A DNA stretch of 64,000 nucleotides. It comes from Marasmius tenuissimus (taxonomy: Eukaryota > Basidiomycota > Agaricomycetes > Agaricales > Marasmiaceae). The stretch covers positions 248,001 to 312,000 of the forward strand of contig JAQOTA010000060.1 in the NCBI GenBank assembly GCA_029532415.1, in the 5' to 3' direction. The notes below the pieces were generated by a model that saw nothing but the letters and a program-made list of their open reading frames with translations, searched no databases and was not told the DNA's origin. The first letter of the stretch is position 1. Every line of letters starts with the position of its first letter. Both the position numbers and the translations under genes were made by a program. Below, one piece after another: positions 10,956-23,120 of the stretch.

Positions 10956-12900
10956 ATGGATGACACACATAAAGCCATCCACGCACCTTCCCGCCCAATC
11001 CTGCCCGTTCCTTCAATCTTTTGGCATACGACATCGGCATCTATAGGAATGCTAGTAACAAAGGCAGAATTTGAGGCAGGGGTAAACCGACTTGGTGATA
11101 TCATGTCAGATGGACAACGGCAGAACGGCATTCTACGGGCTACAGGAGAGGAAGCCCAGGAATGGTTGGATCTAATGCAACTGGTTTGTTTCGAGTTCAT
11201 GCTAAAAAGGTATATAGATGATTGACAGCCTGCTAGCTCGTGGAATACCCTGAAACCCCCAAATCCCTGCGGTCCTGCATGCTCAAGATGATGATTCGCC
11301 TCTCCAGGACGACAGGTTTGCACCCAAAATGCCTCACCATACAAAATGTCGAGAGGATCGGTCGTCATCCTATAAGCGGGGGTGCATTTGCAGATATATG
11401 GAAAGGGAAGATGGGAGGAAGTGTTGTGTGTATGAAGATACTCAGAATCTACTCGACGAGCGACATTGAACAGGTGCTCAAGGTACGTCTTTCAAGTCTT
11501 CATTTAGTTCTACCTAAAATTCGAGACCGTGGTTTGCTCACTAAGTTTTCGCTTTTTAGGACTACACCCAAGAAGCCATCATTTGGAGGCAACTGGATCA
11601 TACGAATGTGTTACCTTTCAGGGGCATCTATCATCTTGAGGATGATACAAAGCGCTTGTGCCTCATTTCACCTTGGATGGAACGGGGGAATCTTGTACAG
11701 TTCATGAACGACTCCCCGGAGCTGGTTAACCGTGGCTCATTGGTGAGTATCAACCTTGTAGCATATCGTCTAACTTTGCTAAATTATGCATTAGGCATGG
11801 GATGTGGCCCGCGGCCTATCTCATCTACACAACATGAAGGTCATTCATGGAGATCTCAAAGGGGTACGCTACAAAGGTTTCTTATACCTCCGGACGCCCT
11901 CTAAAATCTTTCATCAATAGGCTAACGTCTTGATCACCCGGGACCTACGAGCGCGTATTAGCGATTTTGGGCTTTCGCGCATTTCAGATACACAGCGGTT
12001 GTTCTCTTTGCAGACGTACCATTTGAGTGGGACAACACGATGGCTCGCACCCGAACTACTTCGCTACAGTGCAAGATGCGTGGCGACCAAGGAGAGCGAC
12101 GTTTACGCTTATGCCTGCGTGTGCTACGAGGTAAGAATATCATGATCGGAGCTACCTTATCCGGGTACCGCATCTAAGGCTCTGTCCAGATTTTCGTAGG
12201 CCGGTGCCCGTTCCACGATTTGCCAGAACCCGCGGTTATTTGTGCAGTTTTGATAGACGAACAACGACCGTCTCGCCCTCAAGGACTACCTGAATTACAG
12301 GACTCCATGTGGGACGTGATGGTACGTTGCTGGGACACGAGGCCATCGTCCCGACCCACAATGACAGATGTCCTTGAAGAGCTGCAGGAGATGGGTTTTG
12401 GAGGTTCGCCCGGCACGTACCGCCAAAGAAGGGACTCGGTCTGGCGGTTCTTCGCCTGCACTGAAACACGAGCCCGGATGCCATTCATTTTAACCTTCAT
12501 AATTTCGGTCTTACTCTTGACGTTACTCATTGATTTTTTTCTGACCAACACCATGAACTCTCTGTTGAGAGATCATCACGGCTTGGAAAGGTCCGACCAA
12601 CCACCAATTTTATGGCAACGACGGCCAGTCAGGACTTCCGAGAGCAGGCCTCAGAGCTTCCCAGGAAGCACGGCTGACTGGTGCAATTGCGCACAAGCCA
12701 CATGGGGCTCGACGAGCATGCCCATGACATTAGCAAGACAAACCCCCTTCCCCTTGCCGATGCTGCCACTCCGAGACAGTAGTTCTTCATCTCCGGTAAC
12801 CAGCACACCGCGGAGCTCACGGGCGGACGATGAGAGGCTTGGAAATGCGCAGCACCGATACCCCAATGATGCAGCCTACTTGTATACCGAAGCTCTCTAG
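10956..12900 (+). CDS. TKL-type protein kinase with C-terminal membrane segment
   Basis: Six exons join in frame: 10956-11183, 11237-11482, 11560-11742, 11795-11863, 11921-12130 and 12190-12900, giving 548 residues. The kinase domain starts near residue 117. It has a Gly-rich loop GGAFADIWKG, the ATP-anchoring Lys143 (VCMK), a helix-C Glu in QEAIIWRQL, HGDLKGANVLI (catalytic Asp239; HGD in place of HRD), DFG at 257-259 and RWLAPELL. HGDLKG is usual in the tyrosine-kinase-like kinases expanded in mushrooms, so an active enzyme is plausible. After the kinase a hydrophobic run (about 410-430, MPFILTFIISVLLLTLLIDF) predicts membrane attachment, followed by a Ser/Pro-rich tail. The first exon is the least certain. 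Substrate and pathway are unknown. Confidence 0.85.
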
Positions 12901-13329
12901 TGAACAGGCACTGATCCGCTATCTTAACGAAGTGGGGCGTCTAGAAGCTACGTTTGAGGACATGGCGGAGGTGGCAGGTCAATGGGACTCGGACGCTACT
13001 TACATTACTCTATAGTAACTCCTCGATCATCCAGAGTCCAGACTACCTTACCCCACTATTTAATTACTGAGGGCGACTACTCGTTCAAAGCCTTCTCAAG
13101 CTGATAACTAGTGGTACACGTAGGCTTATTCTATGTCAAATAATCAGCGGCCGAATTTGCATACAGAGCAAGTGCCTTTTGTGTGTCGATGTAGGTGAGA
13201 AGCAGCGGGGAGGAGACGAAGAGTGCGTAACAAAATGATGAGTTAGTACGAGAACTCACAGGCACGAGCTGCTGGTACAGATACGAGCCACAGGACGGTC
13301 CTAAAACGCGAGAATGCATGATCAGCGAG
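12901..13329. other. Interval right of the kinase
   Basis: Nothing recognisable apart from the kinase 3' flank. Short frames have no motifs. Confidence 0.4.
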
Positions 13330-14020
13330 TCGGCGAGAATAAGACGCTTCAATCCACCTTGTTTGACAGCAACACGATGGACCCCCAGTTTAACGTTCCT
13401 GGCCTTTGAGCCGACTAAATACCAGAAGGCGATAATTGTCACCAATACCGAGTCGAGATAACATAGCGTGGTACATACCGGCCTTCAAAACAGTCCCAGA
13501 CGACTCATGTCCTGATCATCGATCAACAATTGTTCGAAACCAGAGCCTCAGGCTGACCAAGATATAACCACCGAGAAACTAACAATCAAAACATCGTTGG
13601 AACTCAGTATGTGTTGTTCGTCATATGCTCCTCAACTTCAACTACAGGATCAATTCCACTGTATGCGTAGAAGCGGACCCAGATCGAACAGATCAATGTC
13701 GGTCAAGATTTAACAGGACTATTCGGCGGCACGTACATCAGAACCACATAGTATACCTGGCAGTCGAGGTCAAGTCCCATGAATGACTCAGTTGAGAGCC
13801 CAGTAAAAGAACGAACTTCTTGATCTCGACGATCACACCGTGTTCGGAGGATCCAAATGAATCGAAGAATAGGACCACTTAGCTGCAACTTCGAATAGCC
13901 CCAGTGCACTGGCCCAGATCAGTTGTAGCAAACTCGATCCTCGTCTCTTGAGCATTAACGTCAGCAGCGAGGATCTGGGCTGCCCTGAGCGCTTCGGCAA
14001 CTACGATACATGGACAGGAG
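13330..14020 (-). pseudogene. Scrambled fragment of a xylitol/sorbitol-type dehydrogenase (copy alpha)
   Basis: Minus-strand pieces match the intact dehydrogenase at 32.2-34.1 kb. They are the NAD-fold segment VAEALRAAQILAADV (about 13930-14010), SSEHGVIVEIKK (about 13820-13860), GHESSGTVLK (about 13483-13515) and VGSKARNVKLGVHRVAV (about 13350-13420). Read 5' to 3' on the minus strand, the NAD-fold piece comes before the N-terminal pieces, the reverse of the real protein. This copy is therefore rearranged as well as mutated, with frameshifts and stops between pieces. Confidence 0.65.
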
Positions 14021-15530
14021 CGAAGTTACCAAGGGAGACTGCTACCGCAATCTATCTCGGCAGGCCAGCCTGAGAGTGGGGACGGGAGGGCCTGGGCCTG
14101 GGAGTCATGTATGTGGTGCAGAACGTTCTTTAAACGTGATAAAGTACAGGATCGGGGATGAAGGGTTGATGAAGGGCTTCCTAGGACACGGAAGAACCGG
14201 GAGTGTGTGCTATCGTTGGGTGGAGCGCTCCTTGAGGTATATCCCAAGTTTTTTCTGTGATGTTTATAACCTCAGAAGTGACGGATAATGATAGTGACTG
14301 CTAATGAATGGAAGACAAGTCCTTCAAAAGGTCCAGGGTGGTATTGGTATTGACGTTAAACCCATCTCGCTGACGCCCGAGCTCTCTCTGGCGAGCTGCA
14401 TATCACGGAACTCATTGCAGTATAGAGAGCCTCAATGACTCTTTTCAAAGATAGAGGAAACTGTGTTCGAAGCGCATGCAGCGATAAGCACTGATTCTGG
14501 GATCTGGTAAGTGCTGCCGGTTGCCTTCGAATATGTCCTACGTCTATCGGGGTGTCGAGTTCAGAACTGGAAAAAGACGACCCTAGCATGCACGCACTCA
14601 CCAAGAAGGGCAGGGTTAGGATCCAGTTTTTGACATATTGGGAAGACTCAAGTCGGTTTTCAATCAACGAGGAGTGATAGTGATGTCGTGACTCCGGCCC
14701 CGACTCTCTCGATAGCTGAACATTGTCCTACAAGCTTCATGTCCCAAAACCCATCTCTATCGAGTTCCCCCCTCAACTCCAGTCTTCAGCTCGTTATTGG
14801 CTCTGAATGACCACCATCTCGTCCTGTCGGTGTTGAACATTGACCGCATGTGAACTGGGTCAGGCTCTCTTGCCATAGGAACTGGTCGAGTTGGAAACGG
14901 ACAACGCGTTTGGCGAGAGGACTCGAGTTTCGAGTGGTCGCGGAAATTGAGCTGATCAAAAAGAATTAGGGTGAGGATGAAAAAGGATGGGTTTCAGGTA
15001 TAGACCGTATCATGGCTTTTGTGAGAAGGCCCGACGTCAAGGACCCTGGGCTGGCCAAAAAGAGCGCCAAACAATCATGTGGGCGCATGTGGACAAAGAA
15101 CGACTCGGCCTTTCATCATGAGTAGGGCTTCAGGGTGAACCTGGTGTAGTGCGGTGTTTCATCACTTATGTCTGCACGCATAGCGTCTTCGATGACCTAT
15201 GAATGCGGAGGATGGCTGCAATGAGAGCGAGGCGAACGTGAGGGTGGGAAGAGAGAAAGAGATTCAAGAAGCGCCCAATCAAATGTTCTACTCAATTGAC
15301 CGTCATGACGCACAGAAACCACCGCGACGATGACCATTTCTCTCGCATGCATCCGGCTCGAAAAGATACCCTTCTCTTGAAAGATATCACACACTGCAAT
15401 GTGCATATGTCTTGAGCACCAACAACTCGAAGGCTACGCATTCCTTTCTTCTTCATATCCCCGCCAGTTTCTCTCGATGATGGACACGATCTTGGAGCAG
15501 TGGTAAATTCATGACCACCGTGGCGGATCA
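13930..15530. repeat. Segmental repeat, copy alpha
   Basis: The stretch resembles 17.39-18.6 kb (beta) and 22.99-24.79 kb (gamma) in the same orientation. Shared landmarks are the phrase around gcccaatcaaatg/ctactcaattgaccgtcatgac (15265, 18375 and 24565), the block 14640-15100 against 23930-24400, and a common right end near ggtaaattcatg (15503, 18578; ggtgaattcatg at 24770). Alpha lacks the part matching 23.67-23.87 kb. It is non-coding apart from dehydrogenase debris. Confidence 0.65.
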
Positions 15531-16560
15531 TGGTTCGGTACCAATCTTCTCGTCGATCTCATTTCATATCAAGCCAAGGCACTTCTTCACTCGTGGAATC
15601 GGTTCAGACTCATTCACATTCACGGTCGTACCACCACATAATCACCATCACTGTTCAAAAGAATCGAATCATTCGCGAGTCGTATCCATTGTATCAACAT
15701 CTCAGCCCGCATTCGTCTATCGACCGATCGACACCCTCGCCACCCCTACTGTTGCACGAACCCAAGACACCCACAGCAACGACAACGACAACGACAAAAC
15801 CGATATTCGCTCACCCTCGTCCTTACTCCCTTCCTCACTCGCCATCCGGTGGAGACGGCAGCGATATGCAATTTTCAACACCAAATGGACACGAGCCATC
15901 ATTGTCGTTAGGACTCGCACTGGGTAAACCAGACAGATCGTCAACGCGTCGTTACCTCTACCAGCACAGATACCCTATCATACCCTACCTAGGGCCCAGC
16001 TCGATGCTGGTGCTGGTGCTGATGGCTCATCGACATCAGGAAGCGGGAGTGTGACTAGGAACGGGAGGTTTGTCGAGAGCCGCCTCTCTCAGACCACCAC
16101 CGGCTCCACCGCATTCCGCTAGCGGAAGTTTGCTTTGGCATGATGCATCGAGTTCCGGTTCAGGTTGGTCGAGGCCCGCCGTATTCGGAAGACGAGGAGG
16201 AAGATACAAATGGGGAACTACCCGACTGCCCTACGACCTGAAACCAAGAACCGAGCTGGGTTGGCGAGTCATCCACCTGCGAATTTGGAGGAGGGTGCAA
16301 GTAGATCGGCGGGGAACTCGTCCGTTGGGAGTGCACATGCTCAGGTTACGTCGCCTGTAGTTGCGTTGGCCTCGGCGTCGACTCCGATAACAGCATCGAC
16401 ATCGACATCGGCATCTACCTGTCTACATCGGAAGAAGTCTGGCGTGCAGCCCAACGGACTATGAAGAGGAGGATACAGATATTACAGAGACTGTTGGAGA
16501 ATTCCTAGTCCAAGATCTTGGCATGTGGCTTCGGGATTGCCGATACGTTGGCACTTTCAA
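15511..16560 (+). pseudogene. Ghost of the unknown Ser/Pro-rich protein gene (copy 2, longer)
   Basis: This copy shares FTVVPPH, HPRPYSLPHS and EPSLSLGLALGKPDRSS with 9.04-9.96 kb. It continues further, with PPYSEDEEEDTNGELPDC (about 16180-16240) and DYEEEDTDITETVGEF (about 16455-16505) in different frames. The acidic pieces look like former coding sequence of a disordered protein. Frameshifts separate the pieces and no single frame exceeds about 175 codons. The gene type is not recognised. The right limit is approximate. Confidence 0.5.
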
Positions 16561-16939
16561 CTCAGTGAAAATGAACCTCAGGTATGCCAGCAGAATCCCT
16601 TCCACCGTCTACCAGCGTTTTCTAACACAGTTTCAGATTGGCTCTATTCTGATTCATGACGATAGAAGAGTTCGAGATTCGGAACCCTCTTTGCCAGCCA
16701 GTCGGTTGCTGACTCCTTTCACTATGTCTCGCGTACAACGTTCCAAACCCTTCCTGTGCCTTTCAGCGCGATATATCTATGTACAAATACGAAGCTCTTT
16801 ATCCTCGCATGAAAACTCCAACCCCAATCCCCGAAATCGCACTCTTGACAGGCCCTTTCTTGCCAAACCATTGATTTTAAACATTTCGAGGGCGGGCGTG
16901 AAGGGGTACTAGTGAGTGATCAGTGGTTTGATATTGCAA

Positions 16940-17480
16940 AGGCGAGGACAATGGCTGGCATGCAGTCGCCGGGCTACGTGTACACCCGATACCGAGATGA
17001 CCCTCCAAACACCAATATCTAAAGATGCAGCGTAACGAGCGAGACCCCGATTCCAAGCTACAGAAAGGGAAAGAAAACGAGGATGTCAGCCTTCAAATTA
17101 CGGAGGCGTCACAATGGCGCCATGGGGAACGCACCTGAACAACTCCCCGCGTCCCCATCCTCGATATACGATGCCACTTGGAATCTGGATACACGTTCCT
17201 GCCCCGCTCACAACAGTCACCAAGTCGACCCGCCCAGGTATGTCCCCAATCTTCGATCCCTCGAAACTATCTCATACAACCGTTCCTTATGGTCCATGAG
17301 ATACTCCACATCCGAGCCTTGCAAGTTGCTTCGGGACAGGGACGTAGGTATCCACTTCCACCCCACCCAGATAGGCCTCTGTCAACTCAAGCCTCGATTC
17401 TTAAACATCGACGGCGAGGATCCGGGCTGATCTGAGCGCTTTGGCAGTCGCCATACATGTATATGAAACCTATGGGTCCA
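16940..17480 (-). pseudogene. Dehydrogenase ghost (copy beta)
   Basis: The minus strand around 17350-17450 encodes ATAKALRSARILAVDV, then an in-frame stop, then ESRLELTEAYLGGVEVD. This is the NAD-binding fold of the intact gene (AVARALGAARIIAVDI). Further on (about 17200-17260) GDIPGRVDLVTVVSGAG corresponds to the segment KAIDLVIDASGAE. Stops and frameshifts show it is dead. It aligns with copy gamma over its whole length. Confidence 0.6.
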
Positions 17481-18600
17481 CAATCGAATCCGGCGATAAG
17501 TTCATTGGCGGCGAAGTCACCGAAGGAAGACACGGCCTGGCCTGCTATCGCGATCTATCTGGGCAGGTCGACTTGAGAATGACAGTGGGAGGGCCTTGGT
17601 CGAGTATCGTGTACGTAGTGCAGAACGTCCCTCGAGCGAGATAGGGTGCGGGATTGGGTATAAAAGACTTTTTGGGACACGGAAGAACCAGGAGAGTGGG
17701 CCGTCGTTGGGTGAAGTGCTCTTTGAGGTATGGCCCTGAGTTTTTCTGCGGTGTTTATATTGCCTCGAAGCGACGAATAAAGATAACTAGTGAATGCTGA
17801 TTGAATAAAGGAAAGGTTAGGACGTTCCGAGGTGGTATTGCCATCGACAGTAAACCCACCTCGCTGACACCCAAACCCTCTCTGCCGGGCTGCATACCAC
17901 GGAGTTCATACACTCTCTTGGACTGACGTTGTATAGAGAGCCTTAATGACTCTTCCTTTTTGAAAGGTGGAGGAAACTGTGTTCGATGTACACGCGGTGA
18001 GGAGAACCCCGATTCTGGGGGTCTAGTAAGTGCTGCCCGTTGCCTTCAAACATCAGAAGTAGGAAAGTAAACCTGAGCGTAACGGCGCACCTCTCTGCAT
18101 TAACCCACCGTGGTTTCGAGCAGTCATACAGCCCGCCGCCTCCGAATATTTGTGTGATATCCATCCAAAAGCGAATCCAATTGACCAGGTCACAGCAGTC
18201 GCCCATAACGAGAACTTGAGGTGGTATAAATTGAAGAGGGAGGAACGAGTCTGACGCGGTTTCTCATCACTTCAAGCCAGTCTACACGCAAATTGATTTC
18301 AATGGTCTATGAATGTGGAGGATGGCTGAAACGAGAGGGGCGAACGTGAGGGTGGGAGGGGAGCAAAAGAAGCGCCCAATCAAATGCTCTACTCAATTGA
18401 CCGTCATGACGCGCAGAAACCTCCGCGACGATGACCATTTCTCTCGCATCCGACTCAAAAACGTACTCTTCTCTTGAACAGCATCACACTGAATGTGTCT
18501 CGAAAACCAACAAGTAGAAGGCTACTCATTCTTTTCTTCCATATCCCCACCGGTTCAATCTCTCAACAAAGAGCAATGGTAAATTCATGGCTGCCTTAGT
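16940..18600. repeat. Segmental repeat, copy beta, ending upstream of the first NACHT gene
   Basis: It matches gamma (22.59-24.83 kb) from the dehydrogenase debris to the aattcatg end, but lacks the piece corresponding to 23.87-24.40 kb. Identity looks roughly 75-85 percent by eye, which is an estimate and not a measurement. The right end lies about 370 bp before the NACHT start codon. Confidence 0.6.
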
Positions 18601-18971
18601 CAGGAGGAAACGCGTTGCGGACAAATCTAATAACCTCACTTCAACGCATATGGGAAGGACATGGATCAAGTGTACGCCTGGGCCATGGCAGAGATCAAGA
18701 CAGCAAAGCCGTGCGATAGTTTCACCTCAACCGGCTTCCAAACCCACATACCCAGCGCCTTTCAGTCCACCTGACGATGCCCGCGCAAACATTGTACATC
18801 AACTGCAACGTGCTGCACGCATGTTCACAGCGCTTTCGCTGCCACCACCACCTCGTCGAACGTATCCCTTGTTTTCTCCAACCTCACTTTCCACCTCCAT
18901 CCCTATTCAGTGCTCATTTGACTGAGCCGGCAAATCTCCTTCTGGGGCACCTGAAACCCCATGAAAGGCCG
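18601..18971 (+). promoter_or_regulatory. 5' flank of the first NACHT gene
   Basis: This 371-bp interval between repeat beta and the chosen ATG contains C/T-rich tracts typical of basidiomycete promoters. An ATG at 18777 is in frame with the gene, but the protein it would add is not conserved in the paralogue, so I treat this as 5' flank. Confidence 0.4.
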
Positions 18972-21464
18972 ATGTCCACCCAAAACACCCAGACCGGTTC
19001 GGGTACGCAGAACAATAACAATGCGACCCACCAGAATATATACTATGGAGAGGTGAACCACAGTCTTAACACGACGGTCTCCGAGCGTACGTTTCTAGTG
19101 TACATTTCAACTCGGATATGTATCTTATCGTTGTTCTTCATTATAGCGCTCAAACGGCTCTGGGATGCAATCTCGGGCGTTGGAGCTTCGCATAAAGCAG
19201 AGTACCAATTTGCTCGTGGGGCGTGCCTCGAAGGGACTCGAGAAGCCGTTCTGGCGCTCCTTCGCAAATGGGGGTTGACCGAAGACCAACTCCTCCCGAT
19301 ATGCTGGCTCTCGGGTGCCGCCGGTGTTGGAAAGTCTTCGATCGCCCTGACCATCGCCAAGTTTTACGAGGAAAAGGGTGTCCTGGTCTCTTCGTTCTTC
19401 TTCTTCCGGTCCGATAACAAACGCAATACCCCCTCCGCTCTGATTCCCACTATTGCTTATGGACTCGCCACGACGATACCACTCATGCGGAATTATATTG
19501 AAGAGAGGATATCGAGAGACCCTGCGATTCTGGAAGCCGCATTGGAGGAGCAGTTTCGAGAGTTGGTCGTTGAACTCACCTTGAAGTGGAGCAGGCAAAG
19601 AGCCATTTGGGGCTCTTCGGTTGGTCCTCAGATCGTCATCCTCGACGGACTGGACGAGTGCGGCGATGAGGAGACCCAGTTGCGAATCCTCGACATCATC
19701 CGATCCGCTTACGAGAAAACTCCCCAATTCCCTTTGCGATTCGTAATATGCAGTCGGCCGGAGGCTTGGCTTCGGGAAGCATTCGTCGATGACCGTCTGC
19801 GTAAACTCTCAAAGGTCATTGTTCTGGACGAGTCCTTCGAGCCCAACAGAGATATTAGGGAATACTACCTCCACCACTTTCGGGAAATTGCGAGTAGCCC
19901 GAAGTACAATCACATCCCATTCCCGAGTCCCTGGCCTTCGGAACGGGACCTCGAAATCCTAGTCGAGAGAGCATGCGGCCAATTTGTCTATGCAGCGACG
20001 GTGATCAGGTTCATCAAGCTCGCGTATGAACATCCTATTGTGCAGCTCCGTACCATTATTGATAAGGCTCCACCCCATCGACCGGGAACATCACCATATC
20101 AGCAGCTCGATGTGCTGTACGATTTCATCCTCAGTGTCCATCCAAACCGTGAGGAACTCCTCTCTGTCCTAGCTGCTGTCCTTGTCCTTCCGGGAAATGT
20201 GAGGTCCCCTGCATGTATCGAGTTGGTGCTAGGACTTCCCGAGGGACAGGTGGAGTTGACGTTACGTAGTATGCACTCAGTCTTGGACATTCGTGGTCGA
20301 GGTGATATTCGTGTTTACCACACTTCATTCACCGATTACCTGGCCGACCAAACTAGGTCGCTTGATTTTCATGTCGACAAGAGAAAACAGAAACGTCCCA
20401 TTGCGCGACAGTGGCTCCAGAATCTCGCAACCAGCAGGATCCAGACTTACAGGTGAGAAGTTATCTATTTCTGATCTCCAGATTCTACATGTACCTGACT
20501 TGATGTCTACGTGCGCAGCATCAGCCAGCTCTACAGCTTGGAAGCCTTGTCCTTCTTCGTAGAATGGGTTGGGTTTTGCACGTCAATTACCAAACCAAGC
20601 TGGAGACTACTAGTTGATATGCAAAACATTGACCTTCCCTTCATGCGCGTGCACATGTTGCCCACCAGTGATGAAGAATGGAAAATAAAGTTTGGTGCCC
20701 TACTGCCATGGCTGGAGAAATATGCAAGTTTGACCAGCCGTTGTTTTCTTTCTCATATGTACTGACTTTTGCTCTTTATTGCCAGGATGTCCCCAAGGAC
20801 GGAAGTTTCAAGGACAAGGACAAGGAGTGTCTTATACAACGATTCAGGAAATGTCCCGAGTGTTTCCACCTCGAATGGCCTCCGGGCGCATGTCCGTCAG
20901 ACGACGCCATGTTCTGGGCTGTCGAAGCTGCCACAGGATGCATCGATCATGTGGAGGGGCAAGAACCCAGTGATACGCACCAAATGCCGTACCTCACAGA
21001 GTGCCGCTGTGATCTCTTTGGAGGAATCAGGTCATGCGATCCACAGCACGTAGCATACCAGGAAGCTTGTATGCAACTTGTCCGGCGTTATACTTCTCGT
21101 CTTGAGAAGGTTATCCAGAATCCTTCGCAACACTGGGAAGTTAGACCTGGTGGTATACTCCCGGTGTCTCGACAACCTCTCCACAACTTGGCCTGTTCTT
21201 CGCTCCTAAAACACTGTCATCTTGATACAGAGCTGCTTTCGCTCTGCCGCATGTTTTTTGGACTCGTAAACCGTTTAATGGAGATGAGGGTCATTTCCTT
21301 CGACCGTATAAAGGGATCAAGGGATAAACTGTTTGAATGGATTGAGGTAAATACCGATTCTCTGAGGGTTCGGATCCTTACTCATTGTTGGCTTGTACTG
21401 GTCAAATCGACCCTTTTTCGATAGGCTTTTCCAGACAGGTTTGCTGAAGAAGGGGAAGGTTTGA
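18972..21464 (+). CDS. NACHT-domain STAND NTPase (NLR-like), paralogue 1
   Basis: Exons are 18972-19086, 19147-20452, 20519-20723, 20786-21346 and 21435-21464, giving 738 residues. If the last intron is retained, translation ends at 21424. The start MSTQN is chosen because both paralogues share it. Residues 5-35 are rich in Asn, Gln and Gly (GSGTQNNNNA, QNIYYGEVN). The NTPase has Walker A GAAGVGKSS (about 95-103), FFFRSD, Walker B VILDGLDECG (about 202-211) and FVICSRPEAW. A helical part and a cysteine-containing C-terminal region follow, with no WD40, ankyrin or TPR repeats. STAND proteins act as nucleotide-switched receptors; in fungi many govern incompatibility or defence. The intron at 20724-20785 is GC-AG and is conserved in the paralogue. 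Ligand and effector are unknown. Confidence 0.85.
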
Positions 21465-22349
21465 AAGCACAACTTCTCGCTTGGTCTATATACTAGATTA
21501 TGTGCCGTATATTGGGTAGTTTATGTCGTAAATGATGTAACAAGACGAGTGCGTATATCAGTCCTTCTTCTTACCCTATCGGATGTGAAAGTGTTCAAAA
21601 TTCAAATGTAGACCTTGATAATGGCCTATGTATCCCACTACCTTGTCAGAGTCGTTTCCCGACTCGGACTGAGGGCAATAGCAATTCGTCTACGACTTGG
21701 TGTGTCTGGCAAGCCGCATCCCTTTGTCTGTCTTGATCACCAAGTAAATTTCCATCACTTCGTGTGTAGGTGGCCTCTATCTGTGTATGGCCCCCTTCGC
21801 CCATCGCTCAGATCTAAGTACTTTCAGTACCTGTGTGATCGTTGGTGGTGTTCTGACTGTGGGTTTCGCTCGTTCATAGCGTGCTCAAGTTCGTTACGAC
21901 TACAGTACTGAAGAGATGGGTGATTGCCAATGGTCAAAAGTCATGTATGCTACTCAATAGGAGACTTGCGGGGGCTTTTTCGGCACTTGTGACGAAAAGC
22001 GGGCTGGAGAGCGATCCGTACAATGTCGCAGTTTTCCTATATCGTACATGGAATGCTGGGAATACATGCGTAAGATATTGAAGGAATGGCGGGTGTTTCT
22101 CCTAGAAAAGGCGTTTACCCGCCCGCCATCGAAGCTACAGTCACAATCGTACTCGTGAACGCGACGTTGAGATAGGACGTGCGGTCTCCCACCGTCTAGT
22201 TGATTGCCTCCATGTGTGTACCCTACAACTCCGCACAAGAGGTTCCTCGAAGGACCGAATCGGAATTGGAGCCCCAGAACCGCCGAACTGTGAGCATATC
22301 AAGCAGGAATACATTGTTCAACGCTAGATGCAACGATAATACATCCCCA
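21465..22349. other. Interval right of NACHT gene 1
   Basis: The first 100 bp (CACAACTTCTYGCTTGG type) are also found right of the second NACHT gene at 28.57 kb, so the duplication includes 3' flank. The remainder holds no recognised gene. Confidence 0.45.
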
Positions 22350-23120
22350 TCACTCTAATTCTCGTCCACCCCAACCCCAGGCTTCGAAACAATAACCTTG
22401 GCCAGCCCGTTCTCGCCGGATTGAACGGCTCTGAATGCTTCGGGAGCAGATACCAATGGTTTCTCAGTAGCTTGAGGTCGACCTCAGTACCTTGCGAAGT
22501 AAGAGTAATGGCTAAGGTATAATCCCCGGGCTACATACAAAACGCGAAAGTTATAAGCGGGTGAACGTTCCAAAAGAGATAAGATAGCGATAGCAGCGGC
22601 CTACGTACCTCATGCCGGAACAACCCTCCGAACACCAAGCCTTTCAACGTCGCCACCGAAAGATGCGGCGCGACGAACGAGGCCCCGATTCCGAGCTACA
22701 AAGAGAACCGGAAGGAGAGAATGTCAGTCCTCGATTTCACGGAGACATCTCTACGGCGACACGGGCACGCACCTAAACAACGCCCCACCCTCGTCTTAGC
22801 ATTGAATCATACAACGCCATCTAGATACACTTCTCTGCCCCGCTCGCAACAATTGTCAAGTCGAGCCACCTAGCCAGGTCCCCGACCTCCGATCCCCAGA
22901 ACCTCTTTCTTATTCGCACTATTCCGCATGGAACACTCCCCCGTCGTCTGCGAGGCCTGCTTCGCAGAAACGTAGATATCCACTTCCGCCCCGCCCACAT
23001 CGATCTTTGTGAACTCGAGACTCGATTCTTGAGCATCGACAGCGAGGATCCGGGCGGCCCTGAGCGCTTTGGCAGCCGCCATGCATGCATAGGAAAACAA
23101 TTGAATCCGGCGATGAATTT
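22350..23120 (-). pseudogene. Dehydrogenase ghost (copy gamma), with C-terminus
   Basis: The minus strand carries AAAKALRAARILAVDAQES (about 23040-23095), KEVLGIGGRGPG (about 22870-22905), then LTIVASGAEKC (about 22830-22860) and, after a gap, EAFRAVQSGENGLAKVIVSK (about 22380-22440). These match the NAD-fold, the RGPKAIDLVIDASGAE segment and the C-terminal EAFKATRQGKSEDGKGVIKV of the intact gene. Frames change between pieces, so it is not functional. It is the most complete of the three ghosts. Confidence 0.7.

Noticed and set aside
10956..11236. Kinase second exon starting after the first CAG (11228)
   Set aside because: That choice puts a TAG in frame; the TAG at 11234-11236 works as the acceptor and keeps phase.
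18777..18971. Upstream in-frame Met for NACHT gene 1 (and 25810 for gene 2)
   Set aside because: The extensions are not similar between the paralogues, while both share MSTQN; the later Met is the better start.
19125..19727. 200-codon frame antisense to NACHT gene 1, and a similar 246-codon frame at 26263-27003
   Set aside because: Both are shadows of the conserved NACHT coding sequence; openness follows from the codon pattern of the sense strand.
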